Source: CAVRUD01 sp963849635 (GTDB lineage: Bacteria > Chloroflexota > Chloroflexia > Thermomicrobiales > UBA6265). Taken from it: a stretch of 25,738 bases of DNA. The notes under the pieces are model-generated. The model did not search any database and had not been told where the DNA came from. It worked only from the letters and a program-made list of their open reading frames with translations. The stretch spans positions 1-25,738 of the forward strand of contig CAWKIA010000043.1 in assembly GCA_963849635.1 (NCBI GenBank). Direction: 5' to 3'. A program made the position numbers and the translations under genes. Positions 8,515 to 16,617 of the stretch are shown here, piece after piece; the stretch's first letter is position 1, and every line of letters starts with the position of its first letter.

Positions 8515-9803
8515 GTGAGCGATACCGACCAGTCAGCCCCTCTGGGATTCGAGACCCAGGGCTCCATGCCGGCCAGACGCAGAACCCACAACCGGTGACG
8601 CGCTGTCCCGATCTATCAATCGACGTCATACGTCTTCAATGACTCCGAGCACGCCGAAGCCTGTTCGCGCTGGAGCAGTTCGGCAACATCTACACCCGGA
8701 TCATGAACCGACCACCCATGTCCTGGAGCAGCGGATCGCCGCCCTCGAAGGCGATCGGCGCCCTCGCCTTTGCCTCCGGCCAGGCGGCCGAGACCCGTTG
8801 ATCCTCAACATCGCCGGCGCGGGCGACGAGATCGTCTCCACGACCAGCCTCTACGGCGGCACCTATAACCTTTTCGCCCATACCCTGCCTAAGCTGGGCA
8901 TCTCGGTCAAGTTCGTCGAGCCGAACGCGGCCGCGGTCGCGGAAGCGATCACCGACAAGACGAAGGCCGTCTACTCCGAGACGGTCGGCAACCCCGACCT
9001 GCTCACACTCGACATCGAAGCGGTCGCCAACGCTGCCCACGCCGCCGGCGTCCCCCTGACCCTCGACAACACCATCCCGACGCCGTACCGGTCCGCCCGA
9101 TCGACCACGGCGCCGACATCGTGATCCACTCCCTACCAAGTTCATCGAGGCGATGGCAACTCGATCGGCGGCGTCGTCGTCGACGCCGGCAAGTTCGACT
9201 GGGCCGCCTCCGGCCGCTTCCCCGGCTTCACCGAGCCGGAGGAAGTTACCACGGCCTCGTCTTCGCCAATCTGCCGGAGCCGCGGCGCTCGATGGCGTTC
9301 ATCCTCAAGCTCCGGGTTCAAGGCCTGCGGACATCGGCGCCGCGATCTCGCCATTCAACTCCTTCCTTGTCCTGCTAGGCGTGGAGACGCTGCCGCTCCG
9401 CATGGAACGCCATTCCCAAAACGCCCACCAGGTCGCCCGTTTCCTCACGGAGCACCCAAAGGTGACCTGGGTCAATACCCCGGCCTCCCCGCCCACCCAG
9501 CCTACGCGACCGCGACGAAGTACGGCGGGACGGCCTCTTCGGCGCGATCCTCGGTTTCGGTATAAAGGGTGGCCTAGATTCAGGCCGGACCCTGATCGAT
9601 AACGTGAATACTTCTCCCATCTGGCTAACCTGGGAGACGCCAAGTCCCTCATCATCCACCCGGCTTCCACAACCCACTCCCAGCTCGACGAGAACGCCCA
9701 GCAATCCACGGGCGTCACCCCGGATGATGTCCGCCTCTCCGTCGGCCTCGAAACCGTCGGCGACCTCATCGCCGACCTGGAGCAGGCCCTGGCAAAGGCG
9801 TAA
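8515..9803 (+). CDS. metY: O-acetylhomoserine sulfhydrylase (aminocarboxypropyltransferase), frame-broken
   Basis: This PLP enzyme condenses O-acetylhomoserine with sulfide to homocysteine, the step after MetX. GTG 8515 follows TAGGAGGA (8502-8509) and starts VSDTDQSAPLGFETQG. Readable blocks in order are VPIYQSTSYVFNDSEHA, LFALEQFGNIYTRIMN, LEQRIAALEG, LAFASGQAAET, a long intact stretch (ILNIAGAGDEIVSTTSLYGG to AHAAGVPLTLDNTIPTPY), and the PLP-lysine segment SLTKFIEG with Lys at 9138-9140. After these come AAISPFNSFLVLLGVETLPL, FGAILGFGIKGG, and SLIIHPASTTHSQLDENAQ, with the end LIADLEQALAKA then TAA 9801-9803. All family blocks are present at the expected spacing (about 430 residues). About a dozen single-base shifts are needed, several of them a lost C or G in a run (for example after AAC at 8705). 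The 110-bp gap from metX holds a weak stem (8458-8478) but no promoter I trust. Confidence 0.9.
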
Positions 9804-9815
9804 GAGATGACCTTG

Positions 9816-9957
9816 GCCCTCACCCCCCCCCGGCCTGCGGGCCACCCCCCCCCCCCCCCACCCTCTCCCTTTACGGGGGAGGGGGGACTCCAAACCCCCT
9901 ATCCAGGGGGAAGCGCCCCCTCTCCCGCGCACGGGAGAGGGGGCTGGGGGTGAGGGC
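9816..9957. repeat. G/C-rich nested inverted repeat (intergenic palindromic element)
   Basis: The outer arms GCCCTCACCCCC (9816-9827) and GGGGGTGAGGGC (9946-9957) are exact complements. Inside, CCCCCTCTCCCG (9916-9927) pairs with CGGGAGAGGGGG (9932-9943), and another CCCTCTCCC/GGGGGAGGGG pair lies near 9860-9885. It also contains a run of more than 12 C near 9847-9860. It begins 13 nt after metY's stop and probably acts as a terminator or is a dispersed palindromic repeat. Run lengths of C may be miscounted. Confidence 0.7.
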
Positions 9958-9970
9958 GGTTTCCCCGTGC

Positions 9971-9998
9971 TTGACATCATCGAACGCTGTTGTAGGAT
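9971..9998 (+). promoter_or_regulatory. promoter of the amino-acid ABC transporter operon
   Basis: TTGACA (9971-9976), 16 nt, then TAGGAT (9993-9998). The -35 is perfect and the -10 matches at four of six positions. It lies right after the inverted repeat that ends the met transcript and 180 nt before the binding-protein gene. Confidence 0.6.
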
Positions 9999-10010
9999 GG
10001 CCCAATCCTA

Positions 10011-10028
10011 AACGCAGGCGCATGCGTT
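10011..10028. promoter_or_regulatory. interrupted palindrome at the start of the ABC-operon leader
   Basis: AACGCA-GGCGCA-TGCGTT is a 6-6-6 dyad. It begins about 12 nt after the -10 box, where a repressor would block initiation or early elongation. The only support is symmetry and position; it could also be a small RNA stem. Confidence 0.4.
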
Positions 10029-10180
10029 GGCCTCCGGGGCACTTCGACAGCTTTTGACCGGCACTCGTTGTGGCGGTCATCGAAGCGACCGTGCCTTCAT
10101 TGCGCACAGTGCGTTTCCCGGATTGGCCGGGTGTCTGCTAACCGGCTGGACGCTGGTTCGCCACATGACGGAGGCGCAAC

Positions 10181-11098
10181 ATGACAGAGGGTCGCAAAGC
10201 GGGACTGACCAGTCGACGCGGACTCATGCGCACAGGGGCGGCGCTTTCGGGCGCCGTCGGCGCCGGACTTGCGATGCGCGGTGTCCGCGCGGCGGACAGC
10301 ATCGACGATAGCCTGCTCAAACGTGTCCTCGACCGAGGCAAGGTGATCGTCGGCACGGGCGCCACCAACCCGCCTTGGCACTTCGAAGATGAGTCCGGCA
10401 AGCTCATCGGCATGGACATCGACATGGCCAAGGAGCTTGCCATCGGTCTCTTCGGCATCGAAGAGGATCCTCTGGCCAACGACGATGAGCACGTGCGCGG
10501 CTTGGTTGAATTTGTCGTCCAGGAGCCGAACGCCCGCATCCCCAACCTGCTCACCGACAAGGTCGACGTCGTGATTCAATTCATGACGGTGACTGTCAAT
10601 CGCGCCACTCAGGTCGAGTTCACGATCCCGTACTACCGCGAGGCGACAACATTCCTGCTCCCGCCCGATGCTCCCTACAGCACCATCGCCGAAATGCAGG
10701 GCCAGGGACTCACAATCGCTGTACTGCAAAACGTTGCCGTCGAGCAGTCGACGTTAGGGCAAGTCCCCGACGCGACGGTCGACCAGTACCCATCGATCGC
10801 TGACGCGATCGCCGCAATGGACGCGGGTCGTGCTGACGCGGCCGGGGTCGATCTTTCCAGTGGTAAGTGGTTCGCGGCGGCGACACCAGGTAAGTACAAG
10901 TTCACTGACGGCTACAACTCGCAGACCTACGCGGCCTCGGTCAAGCCTGGCGACCAGATCTGGCTGAACTTCGTCAACTCCTCTTTCCACGAAGCAATGG
11001 TCGGAATCAACAACGCGCGATACCGAGCATCGTTCAAGCAGTGGTTCGGTGAGGATCTTCCGTTGCCAACGGTCGGATTCCCGCTCGAATTCCGTTAG
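10181..11098 (+). CDS. ABC transporter substrate-binding protein, polar amino-acid type (family 3), Tat signal
   Basis: Intact, 305 residues. ATG 10181 is preceded by GGAGG (10170-10174). The N-terminus carries a twin-arginine signal (SRRGLMRTG at residues 11-19, then a hydrophobic stretch, cleavage likely after VRA at about 37). The mature protein follows the SBP family-3 plan: LLKRVLDRGKVIVGTGATNP at lobe 1, DESGKLIGMDIDMAKELAIG (the conserved GFDVDLA-like signature), VDVVIQFMTVTVNRATQVEF with IPYYREA, then QGLTIAVLQNVAVEQ for lobe 2 and a C-terminal ISFRQW-like FKQWFGED. It captures the solute outside the membrane and delivers it to the two permeases downstream. Binding residues cannot name the substrate. 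Next to methionine and threonine genes, an amino acid is the natural guess. Folding before export (Tat) is unusual for this family but seen in Chloroflexota. Confidence 0.93.
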   Translation: MTEGRKAGLTSRRGLMRTGAALSGAVGAGLAMRGVRAADSIDDSLLKRVLDRGKVIVGTGATNPPWHFEDESGKLIGMDIDMAKELAIGLFGIEEDPLANDDEHVRGLVEFVVQEPNARIPNLLTDKVDVVIQFMTVTVNRATQVEFTIPYYREATTFLLPPDAPYSTIAEMQGQGLTIAVLQNVAVEQSTLGQVPDATVDQYPSIADAIAAMDAGRADAAGVDLSSGKWFAAATPGKYKFTDGYNSQTYAASVKPGDQIWLNFVNSSFHEAMVGINNARYRASFKQWFGEDLPLPTVGFPLEFR

Positions 11099-11110
11099 AT
11101 CGCTTTCCCC

Positions 11111-11140
11111 ACCGCCGGACCGAGCGCTCGGTCCGGCGGT
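11111..11140 (+). terminator. perfect 30-nt palindrome between binding-protein and permease genes
   Basis: ACCGCCGGACCGAGC (11111-11125) is followed immediately by its exact complement (11126-11140). The RNA would form a very stable hairpin 12 nt after the binding-protein stop. No T-run follows, so it is more likely a partial terminator or a 3' stabiliser that keeps binding-protein mRNA more abundant than the permease part. Confidence 0.75.
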
Positions 11141-11189
11141 GCCTTCTCTCTGTTGAGCGCACCCTCACGCCGGTACCACGGGACTGCCC

Positions 11190-11933
11190 ATGCTGACAGA
11201 GATTCTGTCATCTCCATTATTCATTGATCTCCGTTTGCCGTATCAACTGCGTTGGGAATACGTCACCGACCACAAAGAATGGTTTATCGACGGGTTGATT
11301 CTCGCTATATGGATGTCGTTCTTTGCGCTTCTTTTCGGATGCGTGATCGGTCTCATTTGCGCGTTTGCGAGGTCGTCGGGTAACCGCATTCTCTCGGCGC
11401 TCGTGACCTGCTACGTCGAACTCATCCGGAATGTGCCCCTCCTTCTCCTGGTCTTCATTTTCTACTTCGGCCTGCCCCAGGCCTTCCCGCGTGGCTCGGG
11501 CGAGCAAGAGTTCATCCTGAATCTGCTGCCGACGCCGGAGCGTACGTTCACGGTCGCGCTTTCGATCTACGCGGGCGCCTATCTGACCGAGATCTTCAGC
11601 TCCGGCATCCTCTCGGTCAGCCGCCGCTACATGGACGCGGGCCGCTCGCTCGGGCTGAGCCGGTTTGCGCTGGCTCGCTACGTTGTTGGCCCGATCATGT
11701 TGCGCACCGTCCTGCCTTCCTTGAGCAACACCTTCATCTCGTTGTTCAAGGACACCGGCGTCGCCTTCTTCATCGGCTCGCGCGATCTCAGCTTCGCCGC
11801 AAACAAGGTCAACACCGACTTCTTCCGCCCGATCGAGGGCTGGGCCGCCGCCGGAGTGCTCTACCTGCTCACCGCCTGGACGATTGCGATCGTGTTGCGC
11901 TTTGCCGAAAGCAGGATCAAATGGAGCGTCTGA
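11190..11933 (+). CDS. Amino-acid ABC transporter permease (HisM/GlnP-like), first subunit
   Basis: Intact, 247 residues. ATG 11190 begins MLTEILSSPLFIDLRLPYQL. Membrane segments are visible at about residues 34-60 (GLILAIWMSFFALLFGCVIG), 66-95 (including VPLLLLVFIFYFGLP), 120-140, 180-200 and 220-240. The cytoplasmic EAA-type coupling loop reads DAGRSLGLS (149-157), followed by RYVVGPIMLRTVLPS, and contacts the ATPase. The N-terminal phrase YVELIRNVPLLLLVFIFYFG is typical of polar amino-acid permeases. It pairs with the permease at 11983 to form the channel. The first 100 bp are less GC-rich than the rest, with more A/T-ending codons, which may ease translation initiation after the stem-loop at 11111. 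No convincing ribosome-binding site precedes the ATG. Confidence 0.93.
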   Translation: MLTEILSSPLFIDLRLPYQLRWEYVTDHKEWFIDGLILAIWMSFFALLFGCVIGLICAFARSSGNRILSALVTCYVELIRNVPLLLLVFIFYFGLPQAFPRGSGEQEFILNLLPTPERTFTVALSIYAGAYLTEIFSSGILSVSRRYMDAGRSLGLSRFALARYVVGPIMLRTVLPSLSNTFISLFKDTGVAFFIGSRDLSFAANKVNTDFFRPIEGWAAAGVLYLLTAWTIAIVLRFAESRIKWSV

Positions 11934-11982
11934 CGCACGACGTGTGTAGCCATGCGCTGCGTCCCGCGGGAGGCGCTGCGAG

Positions 11983-12636
11983 ATGGACGTAGTCTGGGAC
12001 AACCGCGAGTTGCTTTGGCAGGGACTGAAGTACACCTTCAAGCTCTTCGCCGTGGTGCTCGTCATCGGAACCGCGCTGGGGATCGTCTTCGGGCTCGGAT
12101 TGCTCTACGGCAATTTGGTGATCAGGGGCGTGATCCGCGCCTACGTCGATATCCTGCGCGGAATGCCGCTCATCGTGACCATCTTCTTGATCTTCTACGG
12201 GTTGTCTGCGTACGAGATCAACTTCAGCCCATTTCAATCTATTGCGCTGGCGCTGTCGGTCTTCGCGGCCGCGCACATGGCGGAGATCGTCCGTGGCTCC
12301 GTCGGCTCGATCCCGGCCGGCCAGACAGACGCCGCCAAGTCCATCGGACTCACCTTCTGGCCCCGTATCCGCTGGGTCATCTTGCCCCAGGCCGCTCCCC
12401 TCATGATGGGGCCGTGGACCAATCTCGCGGTGGATGTCTTCAAGTCCACCTCGCTCGCCATCCTCGTCAGCCAGGCGGACTTCCTCTTCTCGATCCAGAA
12501 GCGCGCGATTGCGGAACGCGCCTACCTCGACTTCTATTTCGCCGCGATGGTGGTCTATTTCGTCTGCTGCATGGCGATCTCCCAGGCTGGTCGGTGGGCG
12601 ACTCGGCGGATGCGCGTCGGCCTGGCCTCGGGATGA
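11983..12636 (+). CDS. Amino-acid ABC transporter permease (HisQ/GlnP-like), second subunit
   Basis: Intact, 217 residues. ATG 11983 follows GGGAGG (11968-11973). The protein starts MDVVWDNRELLWQGLKYTFK, the usual cytoplasmic lead of this family, then a membrane segment (LFAVVLVIGTALGIVFGLGL, 21-40), YVDILRGMPLIVTIFLIFYG (54-73), and a further segment around 86-100. The EAA loop reads DAAKSIGLTFWPRIRWVILP (116-135). It ends with a segment near 180-195. It is shorter at the N-terminus than the first permease, a common asymmetry in heterodimeric permease pairs. It sits 49 bp after the first permease and 22 bp before the ATPase start, consistent with one operon. Confidence 0.93.
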   Translation: MDVVWDNRELLWQGLKYTFKLFAVVLVIGTALGIVFGLGLLYGNLVIRGVIRAYVDILRGMPLIVTIFLIFYGLSAYEINFSPFQSIALALSVFAAAHMAEIVRGSVGSIPAGQTDAAKSIGLTFWPRIRWVILPQAAPLMMGPWTNLAVDVFKSTSLAILVSQADFLFSIQKRAIAERAYLDFYFAAMVVYFVCCMAISQAGRWATRRMRVGLASG

Positions 12637-12658
12637 TGCTGGAAAGGACGCTCACGCC

Positions 12659-13477
12659 GTGACGGCAACCGGTTTGGACAATGCCTCGCCCCGGGCGATG
12701 GTCCAGATCCAGCAGGTGCAGAAGTACTTCGGCACCCTCCATGTCCTCCGCGGCGTCGATCTGGACGTCCGGAGCGGAGAAGTCGTCTGCGTCATCGGGC
12801 CGAGCGGCTCCGGCAAGACGACGCTCCTGCGCTGCATCAACTTCCTGGAGACCTACCAGGACGGCAGGATCCTGGTCGATGGCTCCCTGGTCGGCTACCG
12901 CGACCGCAACGGTAAACTCTCTCCCGCCCCCGAGCGCGAGATCGCCCGCATCCGGGCCGAAACCGCGATGGTCTTCCAGCAGTTCAACCTGTTCCCGCAC
13001 ATGACCGCCCTACGCAACGTCACCTTCGGACCGATGAAGGTGCGCAAACTCTCCAAGAGCCTGGCGGAACAGCGTGGCCTGGAGCTGCTCGAACGGGTGG
13101 GGCTTGCCGACAAGGCCCGCTCCTACCCGAACCAGCTCTCCGGCGGCCAGCAACAGCGCGTCGCCATCGCCCGCGCCCTGGCGATGGAACCGAAGGTGAT
13201 GCTCTTCGACGAGGTAACTTCCGCCCTCGATCCCGAGCTCGTCGGCGAGGTCCTGGGCGTCATGCGCGACCTCGCCACCTCCGGCGGCGTCACCATGATC
13301 GTCGTCACCCACGAGATGCACTTCGCTCGCGAGGTCGCCGACCGGGTTGTCTTCATGGACGAAGGTGTCGTCGTCGAAGAAGGCCGTCCTACCGACCTCC
13401 TCCTCAACCCTCAGACCGACCGGCTCCGCACCTTCCTCAGCCGGTTCACGGCCTCTGGGCTGGGACCGTCGATTTAG
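12659..13477 (+). CDS. Amino-acid ABC transporter ATP-binding protein (GlnQ/HisP-like)
   Basis: Intact, 272 residues. GTG 12659 is chosen because GGAAAGGA (12641-12648) precedes it and the protein then begins with the usual short lead before VQIQQVQKYFGTLHVLRGVD. An open frame continues upstream but overlaps the permease. Motifs: Walker A GPSGSGKT (47-54), Q-loop VFQQFNLFPHM (105-115), signature LSGGQQQR (160-167), Walker B VMLFDEVTSALD (180-191) with the catalytic Glu, H-loop VTHEM (216-220). The insertion between Walker A and the Q-loop (VGYRDRNGKLSPAPEREIAR) is typical of the polar amino-acid branch. It hydrolyses ATP on the cytoplasmic side to drive uptake through the two permeases upstream. 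Confidence 0.95.
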   Translation: MTATGLDNASPRAMVQIQQVQKYFGTLHVLRGVDLDVRSGEVVCVIGPSGSGKTTLLRCINFLETYQDGRILVDGSLVGYRDRNGKLSPAPEREIARIRAETAMVFQQFNLFPHMTALRNVTFGPMKVRKLSKSLAEQRGLELLERVGLADKARSYPNQLSGGQQQRVAIARALAMEPKVMLFDEVTSALDPELVGEVLGVMRDLATSGGVTMIVVTHEMHFAREVADRVVFMDEGVVVEEGRPTDLLLNPQTDRLRTFLSRFTASGLGPSI

Positions 13478-13518
13478 GGAGCAAGCAAAGCAATCTGCGT
13501 TGCGGTTATTGCAGAACG

Positions 13519-13719
13519 CTAGGCGACCTCGAAACTCATCTGTTTAAGGTCCGCATCAGGAAACCGGCGCTGAACTCGGAGAATCTCTACTCCGATGACT
13601 TCGTCGGCATCATTGAAATCGAGAATGATGCCTGGCCGGACCTCCTCCGATTCCACGATGGGTGATTCATCGAGCCGCAGATAGAGTGCGTCTGCTTCGG
13701 CGTCGAATCTGGCTCTCAT
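13519..13719 (-). CDS. DUF2283-family small protein
   Basis: 66 residues from ATG 13719: MRARFDAEADALYLRLDESP, then VESEEVRPGIILDFNDADEV, GVEILRVQRRFPDADLKQM and a stop at 13519. The D-x-E-A-D-A-L-Y-I/L-R-L opening and the G-I-I-L-D-x-(N/D)-...-G-V/I-E-I-L core are the DUF2283 pattern. Longer reading to 13767 is possible, but it adds residues without family support. The ATG overlaps, as ATGA, the stop of a short upstream frame whose end reads RVVTVFVDRRMRHRL, similar to the tail of DUF4258 proteins that often precede DUF2283 as a toxin-like partner. Only that tail fits before the neighbouring gene, so the partner would be truncated. Function is unknown; a role as antitoxin is a family-level conjecture. 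It converges with the ABC operon. Confidence 0.75.
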   Translation of the reverse strand: MRARFDAEADALYLRLDESPIVESEEVRPGIILDFNDADEVIGVEILRVQRRFPDADLKQMSFEVA

Positions 13720-13824
13720 AACCGATGCCTCATGCGTCGATCGACGAAGACCGTGACAACTCGCCACGAGAGCGCCCTATGATTCCAGGCCACGGGTAGC
13801 ACGCGTCTTGTGTCATCCAAGTGT

Positions 13825-14357
13825 TTACGGTGCTGGTTCCGTAACCATCGTCACCTCACCATCCCCCGGCTGCACCTCGGTAAGGATCAAGTTGTTGGCG
13901 GTGAGCCAGGTATTCACTGATTTTTCGATAGCATCGCCCATCGCCCCGGCCGAGAAAACCACTCGAAGAACTTGGCGTCTGCCTCGGCATCAGTCACCCG
14001 CAGCAGGCCGTCCTCGGCAACAAGGTTGCCGGAGTAGCTCACCTCGTCGCCGGACGCGGAGAAGCCGACGCTGTATCCCTCCGGCGTGAGGTTGATCAGC
14101 CAGTCGTCGATGTTTTGCGCATCCGGGTTCTCCGCTTGGATGCGGGCGTTAATTTCCGCTTCGGTCAGCGTGTAGGTGCCCGGGCCGCCAGTTCCTTGAA
14201 TAGCGAAGATCTCGGCGATCTCGGTCGCGCCGAACTCGGCGACCCCGTCCTTCAGCTCGTCGCGCACACGCGGAAGCCCGACAAAGAACCCGAGCACGCC
14301 GCAGACGACGCACAGGCCCAGGAGCCCGAAACATCCGATCATCAACCAGCGCCGCAT
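13825..14357 (-). CDS. Small membrane-anchored protein of unknown function
   Basis: ATG 14357 is preceded on its strand by AGAGGAG. The N-terminus MRRWLMIGCFGLLGLCVVCG continues hydrophobic to about residue 28 (one membrane anchor or uncleaved signal), then a soluble part outside the membrane: LPRVRDELKDGVAEFGATEI, GPGTYTLTEAEINARIQAEN, NIDDWLINLTPEGYSVGFSA, DEVSYSGNLVAEDGLLRVTD. Near 13950 one base must be restored; the other frame then completes it as AGAMGDAIEKSVNTWLTANN, LILTEVQPGDGEVTMVTEPA and TAA at 13825-13827, giving about 177 residues. The alternation 'lower region computes a property, then ends in a beta strand' is reminiscent of small lipid- or pore-domain-like envelope proteins, but I recognise no family. 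It lies downstream of thrB on the same strand, 100 bp away, and has its own ribosome-binding site. Confidence 0.75.
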
Positions 14358-14462
14358 CGTTGCTCGCTCCTCTATGGGGCATGCGATTGCCCAAACCGCG
14401 ATATACGTTCCTCTGTGAACGCGCTGTCCCCGTCCGCTTTAGCCTCGGAGAGGCTGTCGAGT

Positions 14463-15401
14463 TCAGCCCGGGCCGTCAGCCCCGGGCGACGCCGACACGA
14501 CATGAGCCCCGGCAACCGACGGCTCCAGAACCACCGCCTCCCCGTTCACACCGGCCCGAGCCGCCGCGACCGTCAGGGCGCGCGCGACCGGCCCGGCATG
14601 CTCCCTGTCGACCAGCGCCAGGATCGACGGCCCTGCTCCGCTCAGACACGGCCCCAATTGCCCCGGCCTCGACCGCCGCCTCGGTGAGCGGCGTGAGATG
14701 CGGAAACAGCCTGCCCGGTAAGGCTGGTGAAGCAGGTCGTGCATGCCGGCGGCAAGCAGGTCGCGATTCCTCGTCAGGAACCCCGCCACCAGCCCTGCCG
14801 CCGTGGCGATATTCTGGGCAGCATCGGGCAGGGGCACATGGGACGGCAGTGCCGCCCTTGCCGCCCAGGTCGCGCCGGTGATTTCCGGAATGTAGATCAC
14901 CGTCGTCAGCGAAGTTGCGCGAACCCGGAGGCATCGCAGAGTGGATGGCGTAGGGAATGCGGGGGACCGCCAGAATCGCCCCTCCATACAGGGAGGCGCC
15001 GACATTGTCGCCGTGCCCTTCCATCCGCCAGGAGTGAGCGTAGAACTCGTCGCTTGACAGGCCCAGCCCGAGCAGGTGATCCGCCGCGAGCAGCCCGGCG
15101 ACCAGCGCGGCGGCGGAGCTGCCGAGACCACGCGCGACCGGCACCGCCGTCCGCACCGTCAGCGAAAACCCGGGCAGCATCCGACCGGCGCCTCGGCAAG
15201 CTGGCGCATCGCCCGCAAGGAGAGGTTCTCGCGGTCGCTCTCGGCCAGGAGATCGGCGTCGCGCCCTTCATAGACGACGGTGCCAGCCTCGCCATCGATG
15301 TCGATGACGATCTCATTCCAGAGATCGACCGCAATGCCGAGGGCGTCGAAGCCCGGTCCCAGGTTCGCCGACGATCCCGGCGCTCTAGCCGTGAAGCGCA
15401 T
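14463..15401 (-). CDS. thrB: Homoserine kinase, frame-broken
   Basis: GHMP-family kinase that phosphorylates homoserine with ATP, feeding threonine synthase. ATG 15401 begins MRFTARAPGSSANLGPGFDA, the conserved substrate-binding start, followed by GIAVDLWNEIVIDIDGEAGT. After a frame change near 15178 comes FSLTVRTAVPVARGLGSSAA with the ATP-binding loop P-x-x-x-G-L-G-S-S-A (about 15110-15140), then WRMEGHGDNVGASLYGGAIL. The next frame reads TVIYIPEITGATWAARAALP, SHVPLPDAAQNIATAAGLVA, and LLAAGMHDLLHQPYRAG. A short excursion gives LFPHLTPLTEAAVEAGAIGA before CLSGAGPSILALVD (GHMP motif 3) and the end EAVVLEPSVAGAHVVSASPG, stop 14463. About four frame changes are needed. The length of around 310 residues is normal. 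Its start overlaps the thrC stop by 17 nt, so translation is probably coupled. Confidence 0.9.
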
Positions 15402-16617
15402 CGGCCAGCACCTGCTCCAGGGCGGAGAGTGTCGCGGGAATCGTCACCGGCTTGTTGCACCTGGGGATCGGCCTCGCCGAGGTGATAACTGACCACCGCC
15501 TCGGTGTCCTTGAGCAGATGGCCGGTAACGATCCCCACGACCGTCTCATCCGGCCCGATCACCCCTCCGCCACCAGCCGCCGCGTCCCGGCCAGCGATGC
15601 CGCCGAGGCCGGCTCGCAGCCGATGCCGACCCGGTCGATCGCCGCCTTGGCGTCCATGATCTCGGCGTCAGTGACGGTCGTCACCACTCCGCCGGTCCGC
15701 TCGATCGTCCGCCGGGCCCGGGGTGTGCTCGCCGGGTTGCCGATCTTGATCGCGGTTGCAATCGTGTCGGCGGCGACGGGCTCGTAGACATCCCAGCCGC
15801 TCTCGAAGTAGGCCGCGAACGGCGCCGCCCCCGCCGCCTGAATCGTGGCAACCCGGGGCATCCGGTCGATCAAGCCGACGGTGTACGCCTCGTGCAACGC
15901 CTTGCCGACCGCCGCGGTATTGCCCAGGTTGCCACCCGGCAGGGCGATCCAGTCCGGCGCCCGCCAGCCCATTTCTCCAACGCCTCGAAGACGATCGTCT
16001 TCTGGCCTTCCATCCGGAACGGATTGACGGAGTTGCAGAGGTAAACATCGTGAGTGGCGGCAGCTCCCGCAGGACCGCGAGCGCCGCGTCGAAGTCGCCC
16101 TGGACCTGGACACCCTGGCGCCGTAGGCGATGGTCTGGCCCAGACTACCCCCACTGAACTTGCCCTCCGGAATGAGGACCAGGCTGACATCCCCGCCGCC
16201 GCCGCGTACGACGCCAGCGAGGCCGACGTGTTGCCGGTACTCGCGCAGGCGACGATCCGCGCGCCAACCGCCTTGGCATGGCTGACGCCGACGGTCATCC
16301 CCCGATCCTTGAACGATGCGGTCGGATTGTGCCCCTCGTGCTTGACGCCGAACCCGCCTGTCGAGCAGCATATCCCGCCAGCAATCATCCCAGTGCAGGG
16401 CGTATTGCCCTCTGCCCGGTGACGATCGCCGATTCGGGGATAGCCGGAGGAGCGCCTGGTATCGCCAGACACCCGAGGTTCGGAGCTTCGGGAGAGACCC
16501 CGGCCGATCGCCTCTGGGCTATCCGGGATCGAGCGGGATTTCGACATCGAGCAACCCGCCGCACCGGGGAGAGACGGTGACGGCAATATCAGCGGGATGG
16601 GGAGTGCCCCAGTCCAT
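15385..16617 (-). CDS. thrC: Threonine synthase, frame-broken, start approximate
   Basis: PLP enzyme that converts O-phosphohomoserine to threonine. The N-terminus has the small zinc-ribbon-like segment RCGGLLDVEIPLDPG; then come EGNTP, GVKHEGHNPTASFKDRGMTV with the PLP lysine at 16308-16310, and GARIVACASTGNTSASLASY. Later blocks are LIPEGKFSGGSLGQTIAYGA, YLCNSVNPFRMEGQKTIVFE, and LPGGNLGNTAAVGKALHEAY. It continues IQAAGAAPFAAYFESGWDVY, GGVVTTVTDAEIMDAKAAID, IGCEPASAASLAGTRRLVAE, and VVGIVTGHLLKDTEAVVSYH, ending LEQVLADALHG with TAG 15385-15387. Around eight frame changes are needed. The ATG at 16617 (MDWGTPHPADIAV) is the nearest sensible start, but the family normally has 10-15 more residues with a first Cys pair, which cannot be read here. 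It is followed directly by thrB; the order thrC-thrB is common. Confidence 0.88.

Noticed and set aside
13477..13519. Terminator after the ABC ATPase gene
   Set aside because: Only short GCAA/TTGC pairings are seen with no T-run; not enough to call.
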